From Symsagittifera roscoffensis (lineage: Eukaryota > Xenacoelomorpha > Acoela > Convolutidae), in assembly GCF_963678635.1 (NCBI RefSeq), contig NC_087066.1, positions 47,215,129 through 47,279,128 on the forward strand: DNA of 64,000 nucleotides, written 5' to 3'. Both the position numbers and the translations under genes were made by a program. This document shows positions 53,187-64,000 of the stretch, piece by piece. Position 1 is the stretch's first letter. Each line of letters opens with the position of its first letter. The notes beneath the pieces were generated by a model that was not told the DNA's origin, did no database searches, and worked only from the letters and a program-made list of their open reading frames with translations.

Positions 53187-53608
53187 CCCGGGTTGACGTC
53201 CATAGAAGAAAAATGCTTGTCATACAGTTTCATATATGAACTCTATGGAAAAATGCTTATCATAGAAAATTCATACAAAATTTTAAGTGTTTTTAAAAAT
53301 TTTAATGAACATTTTTGGTCTAATTGCCTCTTTTGAAGCTTTCTGGTCATTAAAAAAATGGTTTGAAACTTTTGATAAAAAAATGCTTATCATACAATTT
53401 TTTTAATTTTCATTTATGGAAAAATGCTTATCATACAATTTCATAGTATGGAAAAAATGCTTATCATACAATTTCATATGATGGAAAAAATGCTTATTTT
53501 GCTATTTTCACTCACTTACTTTTTCTCTATGAAATTGTATGAAAGAGTATGATAAGCATTTTTTTCATATATGAAAAGTGTATGATAAGCATTTTTTGTC
53601 AACCCGGG
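53187..53608. repeat. Foldback element with perfect 11-bp terminal inverted repeats
   Basis: CCCGGGTTGAC at 53187-53197 and GTCAACCCGGG at 53598-53608 are exact complements. Between them about six copies of AAAATGCTTATCATACAATTTCAT-like sequence run forward (one truncated, starting near 53208, 53250, 53380, 53422, 53455 and 53488), then two run in reverse (about 53545 and 53578). No target duplication was recognised and no coding content is present. Confidence 0.75.
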
Positions 53609-54746
53609 AAAGACGGCTAAGACAATGGAACTTTAGAGTTGTCCTTTTTTATGTGGAGTTAAACTAGCAAGAGCCGTTCTCTAACAGGTTTTGAGTGACA
53701 GAAACAACGATGCCTACAAAACAACGTTTTTTTTCTTTTTAATACGAGATCCGTTTAGGCAATTTCATTGTCGACATACAATCAAATCTCACGACTGGTT
53801 AAGAAAATCAAATAAAAACCTTTTTGCTTAATCTTATAATTTATTTAGGTCGATATAACTAAAATATCAAAACCCTGTTTAACATTCGATGCTCTGAAAG
53901 TTCTCTATTATACTCTTCCCAAATATCTTATTGTTTCTGGATCTACGAATTCAGAGCGATCCGAATCTTGAATTGATTTCCTTTTCCGGATCTGAACAGA
54001 CCTTGAAACTTTTGATGATTCAGTCATAACAATCAGGGTGTTGACCTTAAACAAGCTTTTTGCATCCAATTGATACTCACCAGCACCTCTTCTTTTCTTT
54101 TCTTCAAAATGAACTCAGTTAAAAGTCTGTAAGCCAGCCATTGATATGACTTAAAAAAGCTAAGCGCAGCGCGTAAAATACTAGATTTCAATTATCTGAA
54201 TTTTCCAACTCAGAATTCAACTAACGTGTCGCTCCTTAAAATTTTTGGGGGTAAGAGGGTAACTTGGTTCAGCTGTTTTGCAATAAAAACAACTCTAACC
54301 GTCTAAATTTAAAAAAAAAATGTCGAAAAAATCTGTTCATGGTTTTTCATTCCTTTTTTCTAACCCCCTCAAAAAAATTGAGTAAACTTGGATGTAAATG
54401 TTCTTTTCGAAGACTTGCTATATTTTAGATATTGCTAAACTATTAAAACGCATCTAAAGCATCTAAGTTTTGGGTGCTTGTTTTTTGAGGGTGGTTGTTT
54501 TTTGAGTGGTTGTTTTGGGTGGTTCTTTTTTGAGGAAATTTGAATGACCTGAACAGGAGACAGCGCACTCTTTTTTGTTCAACTTTTACAGCTTTTCACA
54601 AAAAAGTCATCAATTGATGCTTGGTGTAGTCATGATGAATAACGAAGTTCAAGCGCTTGTAGACAATTTTTGATAATTTTGAAAGTTTTAACCAGTGCCA
54701 TTTTTAGACAATTTTCTTTGTTATTTGCAGCATATTTTAAAACTAT
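53609..54746. other. Gene-free stretch
   Basis: No gene seen. A GGTGGTTGTTTTTTGAGTGG-type small direct repeat occurs at about 54470-54535. Confidence 0.45.
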
Positions 54747-55263
54747 TGTTCAGACTTTCGAAGAGTACAAAATATTTATGCTTGGTGCAATTTTTTTCAT
54801 CATTTATTTTTCGGAGACCGAAAATTAGTTTTTATTATAAATTAATTTATGTCTAAATGAGGCCATCGACTCCCTTAAATCAATTTTATAAAAAAAATGT
54901 TACCTCTGATATCTTTTTGCAACATACCTAAGAAAATTGCCAATTTGGCCATGCTCTGGACTAATTTATGTTGGCTTTGTATAATTCATCCATAATTCTG
55001 AAAGCGTAACGCGAATTATTCATGCGTGGCCAATGATCCCGCAAAACAAAAACGTTCGAAATTGAATTGAGGCTAGTTAAGCTAATCGGTCTTATTAATT
55101 TCGTAATTTAAACTTTTACACTTGACCTTTGAGATTGTCCAAAATTTATAACCTTTCAATAATTACTTATTATTCTCACTTATTTACTCAAAAATTATTC
55201 GATATGGATTAAGGATCAGTCGGAACATTCAGAGCTTGGCCCTGATATATGAGCAGTCTCGTA
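54747..55263 (+). mobile_element. HINE-like element, diverged copy
   Basis: The left end is TGTTCAGACTTTCGAAGAG. The middle carries AATTTGGCCATGCTCTGGAC and GTAACGCGAATTATTCATGCG. The right end is CAGTCGGAACATTCAGAGC, hairpin GAGCTTGGCCCT and ATGAGCAGTCTCGT. It abuts the left edge of the tandem array. Confidence 0.6.
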
Positions 55264-55268
55264 TTATC

Positions 55269-58200
55269 TAAAACTGAGTTTGTAGAATTTCAAAGGCCAA
55301 AAATAAAGCGTAGTGCACTTTAATTGAGCACAAGTAAAAAATATCACAGAAAATCATAGATAAACACCCCTCCGCGTCTAAGCAAAGTGGAAAAAATCGA
55401 TTGCAATTCATTCTTATCTCAAATTTCAAATTAGTTATCCACCATTCAAACAGATTTTTTTTCGCACTGCAAGAGAAACTACCCATTTCTGAATAAATCA
55501 ATTTAATAATGCAGGAAGCATGAAATTTTATACTTAAACGTTCTGATCTCGAAAACTACTCGAATACTAAAATATATTTCCAGTCATTGGGGTAAAAAAT
55601 TGTAACGTTTTGTTATTAATGTTGGAAATATTGGCGCCCAATCAAACCCCAAGTTTTTCTTCTGGGTCCATTAATAATCTATTCAATCTCATGCAAGAGG
55701 TATAATGGTGTGGTTTTATTGCTGCAACGGGTATTAACAGAGCAAAAGTATTAAGCTCGAGGACACGAAATGAAAAAGTTTGGTATGCTTAGAATATTGC
55801 GCAAAAATGCCAAAAAAAAGTTTTCCAATTTTATACCAATTAAACGAATAAAGCAAAAAAAAACACAGATAAAGGGCTTAAAATATTCCTACAACCACCG
55901 TCATAAAAAGATGACTAAAGTTGAGTTTGTAGAATTTCGAAAGACCAAATACAAAGCGTAGTGCACTTTAATTGAGCACGAGTAAAAATATCACAGAAAA
56001 TCTCAAATAAACACACCTCCGCGTCTAAGCAAAGTGGAAATAATCGATTGCAATTAATTCTTATCTCAAATTTCAAATTAGTTATCCACCATTCAAGCAG
56101 ATTTTTTTTTCGCACTGCAAGAGAAACTACCCATTTCTGAACAATTCAATTTAATAATGCAGGACGCATGAAATTTTATACTTAAAGGTTCTGATCTCGA
56201 AAACTACTTGAATACTGAAATGTATTTCCGGTCATTGGGGTAAAAATTTTGCAACGTTTTGTTATCAATGTTGGAAATATTGGGGCACAATCAAACCCTA
56301 AGTTTTTCTACTGGATCCATTAATAATCTATTCAATCTCATGCAAGAGATATAATGTTGTGGTTTTATTGCTGTAACAGGTATTAACAGAGCAAAAGAAT
56401 TAAGCTCTAGGACACGAAATGGAAAAATTTGGTGTGCTTAAAGTTTTGCGCAAAATTGCAAAAAGTACTCAAAATTGAATACGAGTTTGCGAATAAAGCA
56501 ACAAAAAATACAGATAAAGAGCCTAAAACATTCCTACAACGGGCGTCAAAAACGATGACTTGCTTTGAGTTTTTCTAGAAGAAGAAGAAGACGAAGAAGA
56601 AGAAGAAGAAGAAGAAGAAGAATTCTCTGCAAGAGAAACTACCCATTTCTGATTAATTCAATTTAACAATGCAGGACGTATGAAATTTTATTTTTGAACG
56701 CTCTGATCTCGAAAACTATTTGAATACTAAAATGTATTTCCGGTCATTGGGGTAAAAATTTGCAACGTTTTAATATCAATATTGGAAATATTGGGGCCCA
56801 ATCAAACCCCAAGTTTTTCGTCTGGGTCCATTAATAATCTATTCAATCTCATGCAAGAGGTATAATGGTGTGGTTTTATTGCTGCAACGGGTATTAACAG
56901 AGCAAAAGTATTAAGCTCGAGGACACGAAATGAAAAAGTTTGGTTTGCTTAGAATATTGCGCAAAAAAGCCAAAAAAAAGTTTTCCAATTTTATACAAAT
57001 TTAACGAATAAAGCAAAAAAAACACAGGTAAAGGGCTTAAAATATTCCTACAACCACCGTCATAAAAAGATGACTAAAGTTGAGTTTGTAGAATTTCGAA
57101 AGACCAAATACAAAGCGTAGTGCACTTTAATTGAGCACGAGTAAAAATATCACAGAAAATCTCAAATAAACACACCTCCGCGTCTAAGCAAAGTGGAAAA
57201 AATCGATTGCAATTAATTCTTATCTCAAATTTCAAATTAGTTATCCACCATTCAAGCAGATTTTTTTTTCGCACTGCAAGAGAAACTACCCATTTCTGAA
57301 CAATTCAATTTAATAATGCAGGACGCATGAAATTTTATACTTAAAGGTTCTGATCTCGAAAACTACTTGAATACTAAAATGTATTTCCGGTCATTGGGGT
57401 AAAAAATTGCAACGTTTTGTTATCAATGTTGGAAATATTGCGGCACAATCAAACCCTAAGTTTTTCTACTGGATCCATTAATAATCTATTCAACCTCATG
57501 CAAGAGATATATTTTTTGTGGTTTTATTGCTGTAACAGGTATTAACAGGGCAAAAGAATTAAGCTCGAGGAGACGAAATAGGAAAAATTTGGTATGCTTA
57601 AAGTTTTGCGCAAAATTGCAAAAAATGTACTCCAAGTTTAATACAAATTTTGCGAATAAAGCAAAAAAAATACAGATAAAGAGCCGAAAACATTCCTACA
57701 ACGGGCGTCAAAAAGAGATGACTTGTTTTGAGTTTTTCTAGAAGAAGAAGAAGAAGAAGAACAAGAAGAAGAATTCTCTGCAAGAGAAACTACCCATTTC
57801 TGAATAATTCAATTTAACAATGGAGAACGTATGAAATTTTATATTTAAACGCTCTGATCTCGAAAAATATTTGAATACTAAAATGTATTTCCGGTCATTG
57901 GGGTAAAAATTTGCAACGTTTTGTTATCAATATTGGAAATATTGGGGCCCAATCCTTCCCCAAGTTTTTCTACTGGATCCATTAATAATCTATTCAATCT
58001 CATGCAAGAGGTATAATGGTGTGGTTTTATTGCTGCAACGGGTATTAACAGAGCAAAAGTATTAAGCTCGAGGACACGAAATGAAAAAGTTTGGTATGCT
58101 TAGAATATTGCGCAAAAATGCCAAAAAAAAGTTTTCCAATTTTATACCAATTAAACGAATAAAGCAAAAAAAAACACAGATAAAGGGCTTAAAATATTCC

Positions 58201-58928
58201 TACAACCACCGTCATAAAAAGATGACTAAAGTTGAGTTTGTAGAATTTCGAAAGACCAAATACAAAGCGTAGTGCACTTTAATTGAGCACGAGTAAAAAT
58301 ATCACAACAAATCTCAGATAAACACACCTCCGCGTCTAAGCAAAGTGGAAAAAATCGATTGCAATTCATTTTTATCTCAAATTTCAAATTAATTATCCAC
58401 CATTCAAGCAGATCTTTTTCGCACTGCAAGAGAAACTACCCATTTCTGATTAATTCATTTTAATATTGCAGGACGCATGAAATTTTATACTTAAAGGTTC
58501 TGATCTCGAAAACTACTTGAATACTAAAATGTATTTCCGGTCATTGGGGTAAAAAATTGCAACGTTTTGTTATCAATGTTGGAAATATTGCGGCACAATC
58601 AAACCCTAAGTTTTTCTACTGGATCCATTAATAATCTATTCAACCTCATGCAAGAGATATAATTTTTGTGGTTTTATTGCTGTAACAGGTATTAACAGGG
58701 CAAAAGAATTAAGCTCGAGGAGACGAAATAGGAAAAATTTGGTATGCTTAAAGTTTTGCGCAAAATTGCAAAAAATGTACTCCAAATTTAATACAAATTT
58801 TGCGAATAAAGCAAAAAAAATACAGATAAAGAGCCGAAAACATTCCTACAACGGGCGTCAAAAAGAGATGACTTGTTTTGAGTTTTTCTAGAAGAAGAAG
58901 AAGAAGAAGAACAAGAAGAAGAATTTTC
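55269..58928 (+). repeat. Higher-order tandem array, alternating A and B units
   Basis: Unit starts are marked by TGCAAGAGAAACTACCCATT. Order: a lone A tail 55269-55467; A1 55468-56115; B1 56116-56627; A2 56628-57274; B2 57275-57778; A3 57779-58424; B3 58425-58928. All units share a core of about 450 bp. A units (646-648 bp) end with a 200-bp tail that starts GTTGAGTTTGTAGAATTTCG and ends TTCGCACTG. B units (504-512 bp) end with a GAA microsatellite. The higher-order period is about 1150-1160 bp. Short frames (for example identical ones at 55770 and 58081) are repeat-borne. Confidence 0.9.
56579..56622 (+). repeat. GAA microsatellite, tail of unit B1
   Basis: A run of GAA triplets with one GAC. 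The same tail recurs at about 57740-57773, 58890-58923, 59391-59436 and 60860-60885, each ending a B-type unit. Confidence 0.9.
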
Positions 58929-61880
58929 TGCAAGAGAAACTACCCATTTCTGATTAATTCATTTTAATATTGCAGGACGCATGAAATTTTATACTTAAAG
59001 GTTCTGATCTCGAAAACTACTTGAATACTAAAATGTATTTTCGTTCATTGGGGTTAAAAATTTGCAACGTTTTGTTATCAATATTGGAAATATTCGGGCC
59101 CAATCAAACCCTAAGTTTTTTCTTCTGGATCCATTATTTTCTATTTAATCTCATGCAAGAGGTATATTGATGTGGTTTCATTGCTGTAACAGGTAATAAC
59201 AGTGCAAAAAAATTAAGCTCGAGGACACGAAATGGAAAATTTTGGTGTGTTTAGAGTTTTGCGCAAAATGGCAAAAAAGTAATCCAAATATAATACGAAA
59301 TTTGCAAAAATTGCAAAAAAATACAAATAAAGGTCCTAAAACATTCCTACAAACGCCGTCAAAAAAAGATGACTTTTTTTGAGTATTTCTAGAAGAAGAA
59401 GAAGAAGAAAAAGAAGAAAGAAGAAGAAGAAGAATTAATTTCTCGGTGTTACTTTTTTTTAAATCAGACGAACTATTTTTAAATACATTAGTAACAAAGC
59501 TCTGATTTTGATTAAAATCAATTTAAATAAAATAGATAAGACATTTTGGAGACTCAAATAAAGAAGCCTAAATACAACAGCGGAAGAAGAAGATCTTGAC
59601 ATGCCAAAAAAAACTTCAAAAAAGTTTGTGGCACCATCTCAACAAAAAATGCATCTACTGAACAATAGATGTTTCGGTTTGAACTCCGATAGTTCTACCT
59701 AATCATAAAAATTGGAGTCACAATTTATAAAACTTCTTTTGCAGAAAAATTGAAAACTCGCTAGTCCTAGGCAACTTTACTCGGTTTTTTTTTTACAAAC
59801 TTGACCATGTTCAAATAGTGTTTACTGCTTCTACTAACTGTGCCTCTTCCCCTAGAGTCTCCGTAACATCAAAGTTATTGAATGGGGCTCGATAATCAGT
59901 AGACACTCAACTAAGCCCATGCGGCAGTAAACAGTGAACAAGTCCAAGTAGGAAGCTTTCAAACGCCAAAAGCTATTTAAAAACACACATCAAAATTGTA
60001 ATAATTTCGGTAAAAAATTTACGCGTCTGAGTTGTTCCTGTGATATATCAGTTTAGTTGAACTACAAATCAATAACAAAAATAATAAATTTGATTAGTTC
60101 TTCATTGCTCAATTTGAATAGATTGCGCACTTGGCGAGCAATCTGATGAGAATTGGCTTGAGAAAAACCAGTAAAACTGGAGGGATGAAATGAATTCTCC
60201 CAAAGTAAATTATAAACTTTGCTCACCGGTAACTAGTTGACGCTCGTGGAATTTTGCTGTTAAGATTAGGTATTTTCATCAAAACTAAAGTAGTCCTTCT
60301 AGTATTGTACGCAGGCCCATCGAATTCGTTTATTTAAAGGTTTGTCTGTAAGTATCCCTGATACTGGCCGAAAAAAAGATTTTTTTCACACTGCAAGAGA
60401 AACCACCCATTTCTTAATAATTCAAATTATTAATGCAGAACGACTGAATTTTTATACTTAAATGTTCTGATCTCGAAAACTACTTGAACTCTAAAATGTA
60501 TTTCTGGTCATTGGGGTAAAAAAAATTGCAATGTTTTGTTATCAATATTGGAAATATTGGGGCCCAATCAATCCCCAAGTTTTTCTTCTGGATCCATTAA
60601 TAATCTATTCAATCTCATGCAGGAGGTATAATGATGTGGTTTTATTGCTGCAACGGGTATTAACAGAGCAAAAGTATTCTGCTCGAGGACACGAAATGAA
60701 AAAGTTTGGTGTGCTTAGAATATTGCGCAAAAATGCCATAAAAAGTTTTCCACATTTTATACGAAATTTGCGAATAATGCAAAAAAACACGAATATAGGG
60801 CCTAAAACGTTCCTACAACCACCGTCAAAAAAAGATGACTAGTTTTGAGTATTTGTAGACGAAGAAGAATAAGAAGAAGAAGATGAATTAATTTCTCGAT
60901 GTTACTTGTTTTTAAATCAGACGAATAATTTTCAAATACATCAATAACAAAGAAAGGTCGACTAACGAACCCATAAGGGTTGCCTAGTGCTGCCCTGATT
61001 TTGATTGAAATCAATTTACATACAATAGAAAAGAAAACTTAAAGTCTCAAATAACCAAGCCTAAATGCAACAGCGGAAAAAAAAAGATCTTGAAATGCCA
61101 AAAAATTCTTTAAAAAGGTTTTTGGGGCACCATCTTAACAAAATATGCAACAACTGAACAATAGATGGTTCGATTTGAATGATGATAGTTTTACTGTATC
61201 ATAAAAAAAACGGACTCACAATTTAGAAAAATTTCTTTTAACTGAAAAAAATTGAAAACTCGCTAGTCCTAGGCAACTTTACTGGTTTTTTTTTTACAAA
61301 ACCTGAACGTGTTCACATAGTGTTTACTGATTCTACTAACTGTGTCTCCTCCCCTAGAGCCTCCGTAACATCAAAGTCATTGAGTGAGGGCTTGATAATC
61401 AGTAGACACTCAACTGAGCCCATGCGTCAGTAACCAGTGAACAATTCTAAGTAGGGGGCTTTCAAACGCCAAAAGCTATTTGAAAACCCGCATCAAAATT
61501 GTTATAATTTCGGCAGCACTTTAAGGCGCCTGAGTTGTTCTTTTGACTTATTAGTTTAGTTGAAATACAAATCAATAACAAAAAGAAGAAGTTTGATCAG
61601 GTCCTAATCGCTCAAATTGAATAGATCGCACACTTGGTGAGCAGTCTGTTGAGAATTGGCTTAAGAAACACCAGCAAAATTGGAAGAAACAAATGATTTT
61701 CTCAAAATAATTTATAAATTTGTTCACCGGTAACTACTTGACGCTCGTCGAACTTTGCTTTTCAGATTAGGTATTTTCATCAATACTAAAGTAGTCTTTC
61801 TAGTATTGTACGCAGATGCATCGAATTTGAAAAAATATTTAAAGATCTTTCCGTAAGTAGCCCTGAGACTGGCCAAAAAA
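58929..61880 (+). repeat. Tandem array continued, B-C units
   Basis: B4 58929-59437 is followed by C1 59438-60391; B5 60392-60886 is followed by C2 60887 to about 61880. C units (about 950-990 bp) begin AATTTCTCGRTGTTACTT, and C1 ends CTGATACTGGCCGAAAAAA. C2 carries an extra piece of about 45 bp near 60952-60998. The B-C pair repeats with a period near 1460 bp and is more diverged than the A-B part. Confidence 0.8.
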
Positions 61881-61899
61881 CTAAAATTAAAACTTAACA

Positions 61900-64000
61900 T
61901 ACAGGGAACTCGTGAATTGTTAGAATCTTTTCATCAAGAATTTAATTTCTTAACCTTTAAAAGGTTCTTTTAAAGTAAATCAACCGAATTTTTTTTGTAT
62001 CATCAAAAGGGACAAAAAATTTGTATAACAAACACAACCGTACACTAGAATACCGTCTTGCAGTATTGGTTTAAGGTAAGAGCTTTAGTATTTGAGTAAA
62101 ACAGTTTTAAGAACATAATTGCGCATTTTCGAGACGATGCCACAATGTTTTCTAAGCTTATTTTGAAAGAAATCATTGTGAACATTAAGGAATAATTTGG
62201 TATCTAAATATACTTTAGTATCTAAATAATTTGCAAGATGAAACGCGTTCTAAGGGTATGTTAATGATTTGAAATTGATGATTAGAAGCACTACCCGAAT
62301 ATTAACTAACTTGAACAATTTTATCCATATTCAGGGACAAAGACAACTTTTTGATTTATAACCATTTGCTGACAGCTTCTCCGCCACGTTGAATGTGATA
62401 TTCCGATTTCTACAAGTTGTTTCCTATGCTTCAAGTAGCTTAAAAAGCAGTTCAGACTCTTTCCACCTACGCCATACACTTCTAATTTTCGAAATGAAAC
62501 TAAAATTTAGTGATCAAGGGTGTCGAAAGCTTTTTAAAATCAATGGATACTGTTCTTTTGACCGATTTGCTCAGATCCAAGCGAAACTTTTCAGTTACTT
62601 CCGAAAAGGCATCAGCAGTGCTGCGGTTTTTGCAGAAACCAAATTGTTTGATAAAAATTAGAGAGTTAACTTTCAACGAAATTTTTTCACCTTGCTCCAT
62701 GTTGCAAGAAGTAATATTAGTCTATAAGTACTGACATCAGTTTTAGATCCATTCTTATTCAAAGGACAAAAACCGCCTGCGCAAGATGAAAAGGAAAATT
62801 TTCTGATTTCAAAGACTGTTCGATCAGATGCTTCAAAACAGGAACAACAGCCAATGCGCTTGCTTTAACAACGAAGTTATATTCCATCAACAACCGACAC
62901 CCGAGAAAGATGGCAGCATACAAAAAAAATCCGAGACAAAATAACTACACAAGCAAAAAGTCGGCGTGTTAAAATTTTGATCATTTCCAAGATTTGGTAT
63001 GTTACTGGCTAGATTATTTCCAATCGAAGAACAATAATTATCAAACTCATTTGCAAAAATAAATTCATCTCTAAATAACTCGCACCTATTTGACTTTTTT
63101 TAAACAATTCGTTTTTTGGAGGTATTTTTTATTCCTTGATTTCATTTAGAAGCGTTTTAGTTTGCCTTGAGTCACCAAAACATTTTTTGACTTCATCATA
63201 GTACTAGTTTTTCTTTCATTTCCCAATTTCAACTTGAGTTTTACTTCGAGCAACTTCAAAGCGTAATCTTGCTCCTTCCGCGCTTTTTTTAGACCAGGTT
63301 TTATCAAGCCTGTTCCGCTTGGCAACTAAATTTTTGTATGATTGATCAACCATCGGCACTTAATTTTCCATTCTTTAGTTTTGGATCTTTTCAATGGTGC
63401 GTACTTATCTAAAACACTATGATATTTTGATTGAAACTCTTTAAATAGATCATCAATCGATTTTGTCGTGTCCAGTGTTTCGCAAACCTGTAATTCATGC
63501 ACTAAAGCAATGTCAAAGTCATCTCTCTGCCATTGAGCTTTTAGGAAAGTATTATCACGATACGTTTTTGACAATATCACGCTGGTGTTTGTAGTATATA
63601 GCTTTTAAACATTTCGGTAAGTGATCAGAGAATGAATGATTTTCGAGCGTATAGGCAAGTTTAAAATTTACATCTTCTACTATGTGAAAGATGTAACCTT
63701 CATTATTAACTTTAACTGAAACCGAAATACTTTCAGCCAATTCAGATGCAAACTCCTCGATTATATTTATGTTATTCTTCAATTGCATCATGAATCCACC
63801 ACCTCCCATGTTTTTCTAGAATTGTTAATTACAGTATTACAACCTTTTAACCGGTAGCTATTGTGATCATTACAGTCCCTCAACCATGTTTCGATCAGGT
63901 GGTGATTCAAGGCAATGTAAAAGTGCTTCCAACTCATCGTGATGTTTATGGAGTGACCGTACATTTATGAAAAAATTTAGCATATTTTGATTTAGAGAAA
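61900..64000 (-). mobile_element. Decayed LINE (APE endonuclease plus reverse transcriptase)
   Basis: Read on the - strand from the window edge. An endonuclease start reads NVRSLHKHHDELEALL (about 63970-63915), then ETWL-type sequence near 63830-63880, then SDHLP (63615-63629). A linker carries LDKYAPLK (63389-63412). An RT start reads NKNGSKTDVSTYRLI near 62760, then QFGFCKNRSTADAF (about 62605-62646) and DFKK. A C-terminal relic reads ILQDGILVYG. This order is that of CR1/Jockey-type non-LTR retrotransposons. Frames shift repeatedly (for example near 63560 and 62510) and stops are frequent, so it is dead. It continues past the window end. Confidence 0.85.

Noticed and set aside
53187-53608. 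CRISPR-like repeat array
   Set aside because: Spacing is irregular, some units are inverted, terminal inverted repeats are present and the context is animal nuclear DNA.
55770-58272. Identical 63-codon Lys-rich frames as a duplicated gene
   Set aside because: They are part of the A unit of the tandem array and are broken in unit A2.

Overview
The window is AT-rich nuclear DNA from an invertebrate animal. The evidence is GT-AG introns, a Pitx homeobox gene, a two-pore potassium channel, an SLC5 solute symporter, and a dense load of animal-type transposable elements. I cannot name the phylum from sequence alone. There is no bacterial gene organisation, no CRISPR array and no recognisable tRNA or rRNA gene.

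Three protein-coding genes can be read. (1) Pitx, + strand, three exons between 7562 and 11453, encodes a 532-aa K50 paired-class homeodomain protein with a C-terminal OAR motif. A cluster of CCAAT boxes lies upstream, and intron 1 holds a cluster of TAATCC (Pitx-type) sites. (2) A K2P potassium channel, - strand, has two firm exons between 28780 and 30587. A candidate first coding exon at 33207-33367 has a matching splice phase. (3) A sodium-coupled monocarboxylate/vitamin-type SLC5 symporter, + strand, has three exons between 48840 and 51952 and encodes 586 aa. The three genes are unrelated in function and do not form an operon.

The rest is repeats and unassigned sequence. At least eight pieces of a short non-autonomous hAT-like element are present; one has an exact 8-bp target duplication and two have 7/8 duplications. 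Another family of about 520-630 bp has a 10-bp inverted repeat at its left end and just inside its right end, followed by a GGGCTTCGCCC-type hairpin. That architecture fits Helentron-derived elements (HINEs). This family forms a nested cluster at 34.4-35.8 kb with an 81-bp near-perfect palindrome and duplicated 3' ends. A 1.53-kb segment is tandemly duplicated almost without change at 19.1-22.2 kb and has old diverged relatives at 16.9 and 27.6 kb. From 55.3 to 61.9 kb lies a higher-order tandem array (A-B-A-B-A-B, then B-C-B-C) with GAA microsatellite tails. Decayed reverse transcriptases occur at about 24 kb (Ty3/Gypsy-like), 25.5-26.1 kb (LINE) and 61.9-64.0 kb (LINE with APE endonuclease, - strand, running off the window).

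The strongest 'second look' candidates are the HINE-like family with its palindromic and multi-ended copies, the alternating higher-order array, the Pitx intron-1 site cluster, and the long inverted repeat just downstream of the potassium channel.
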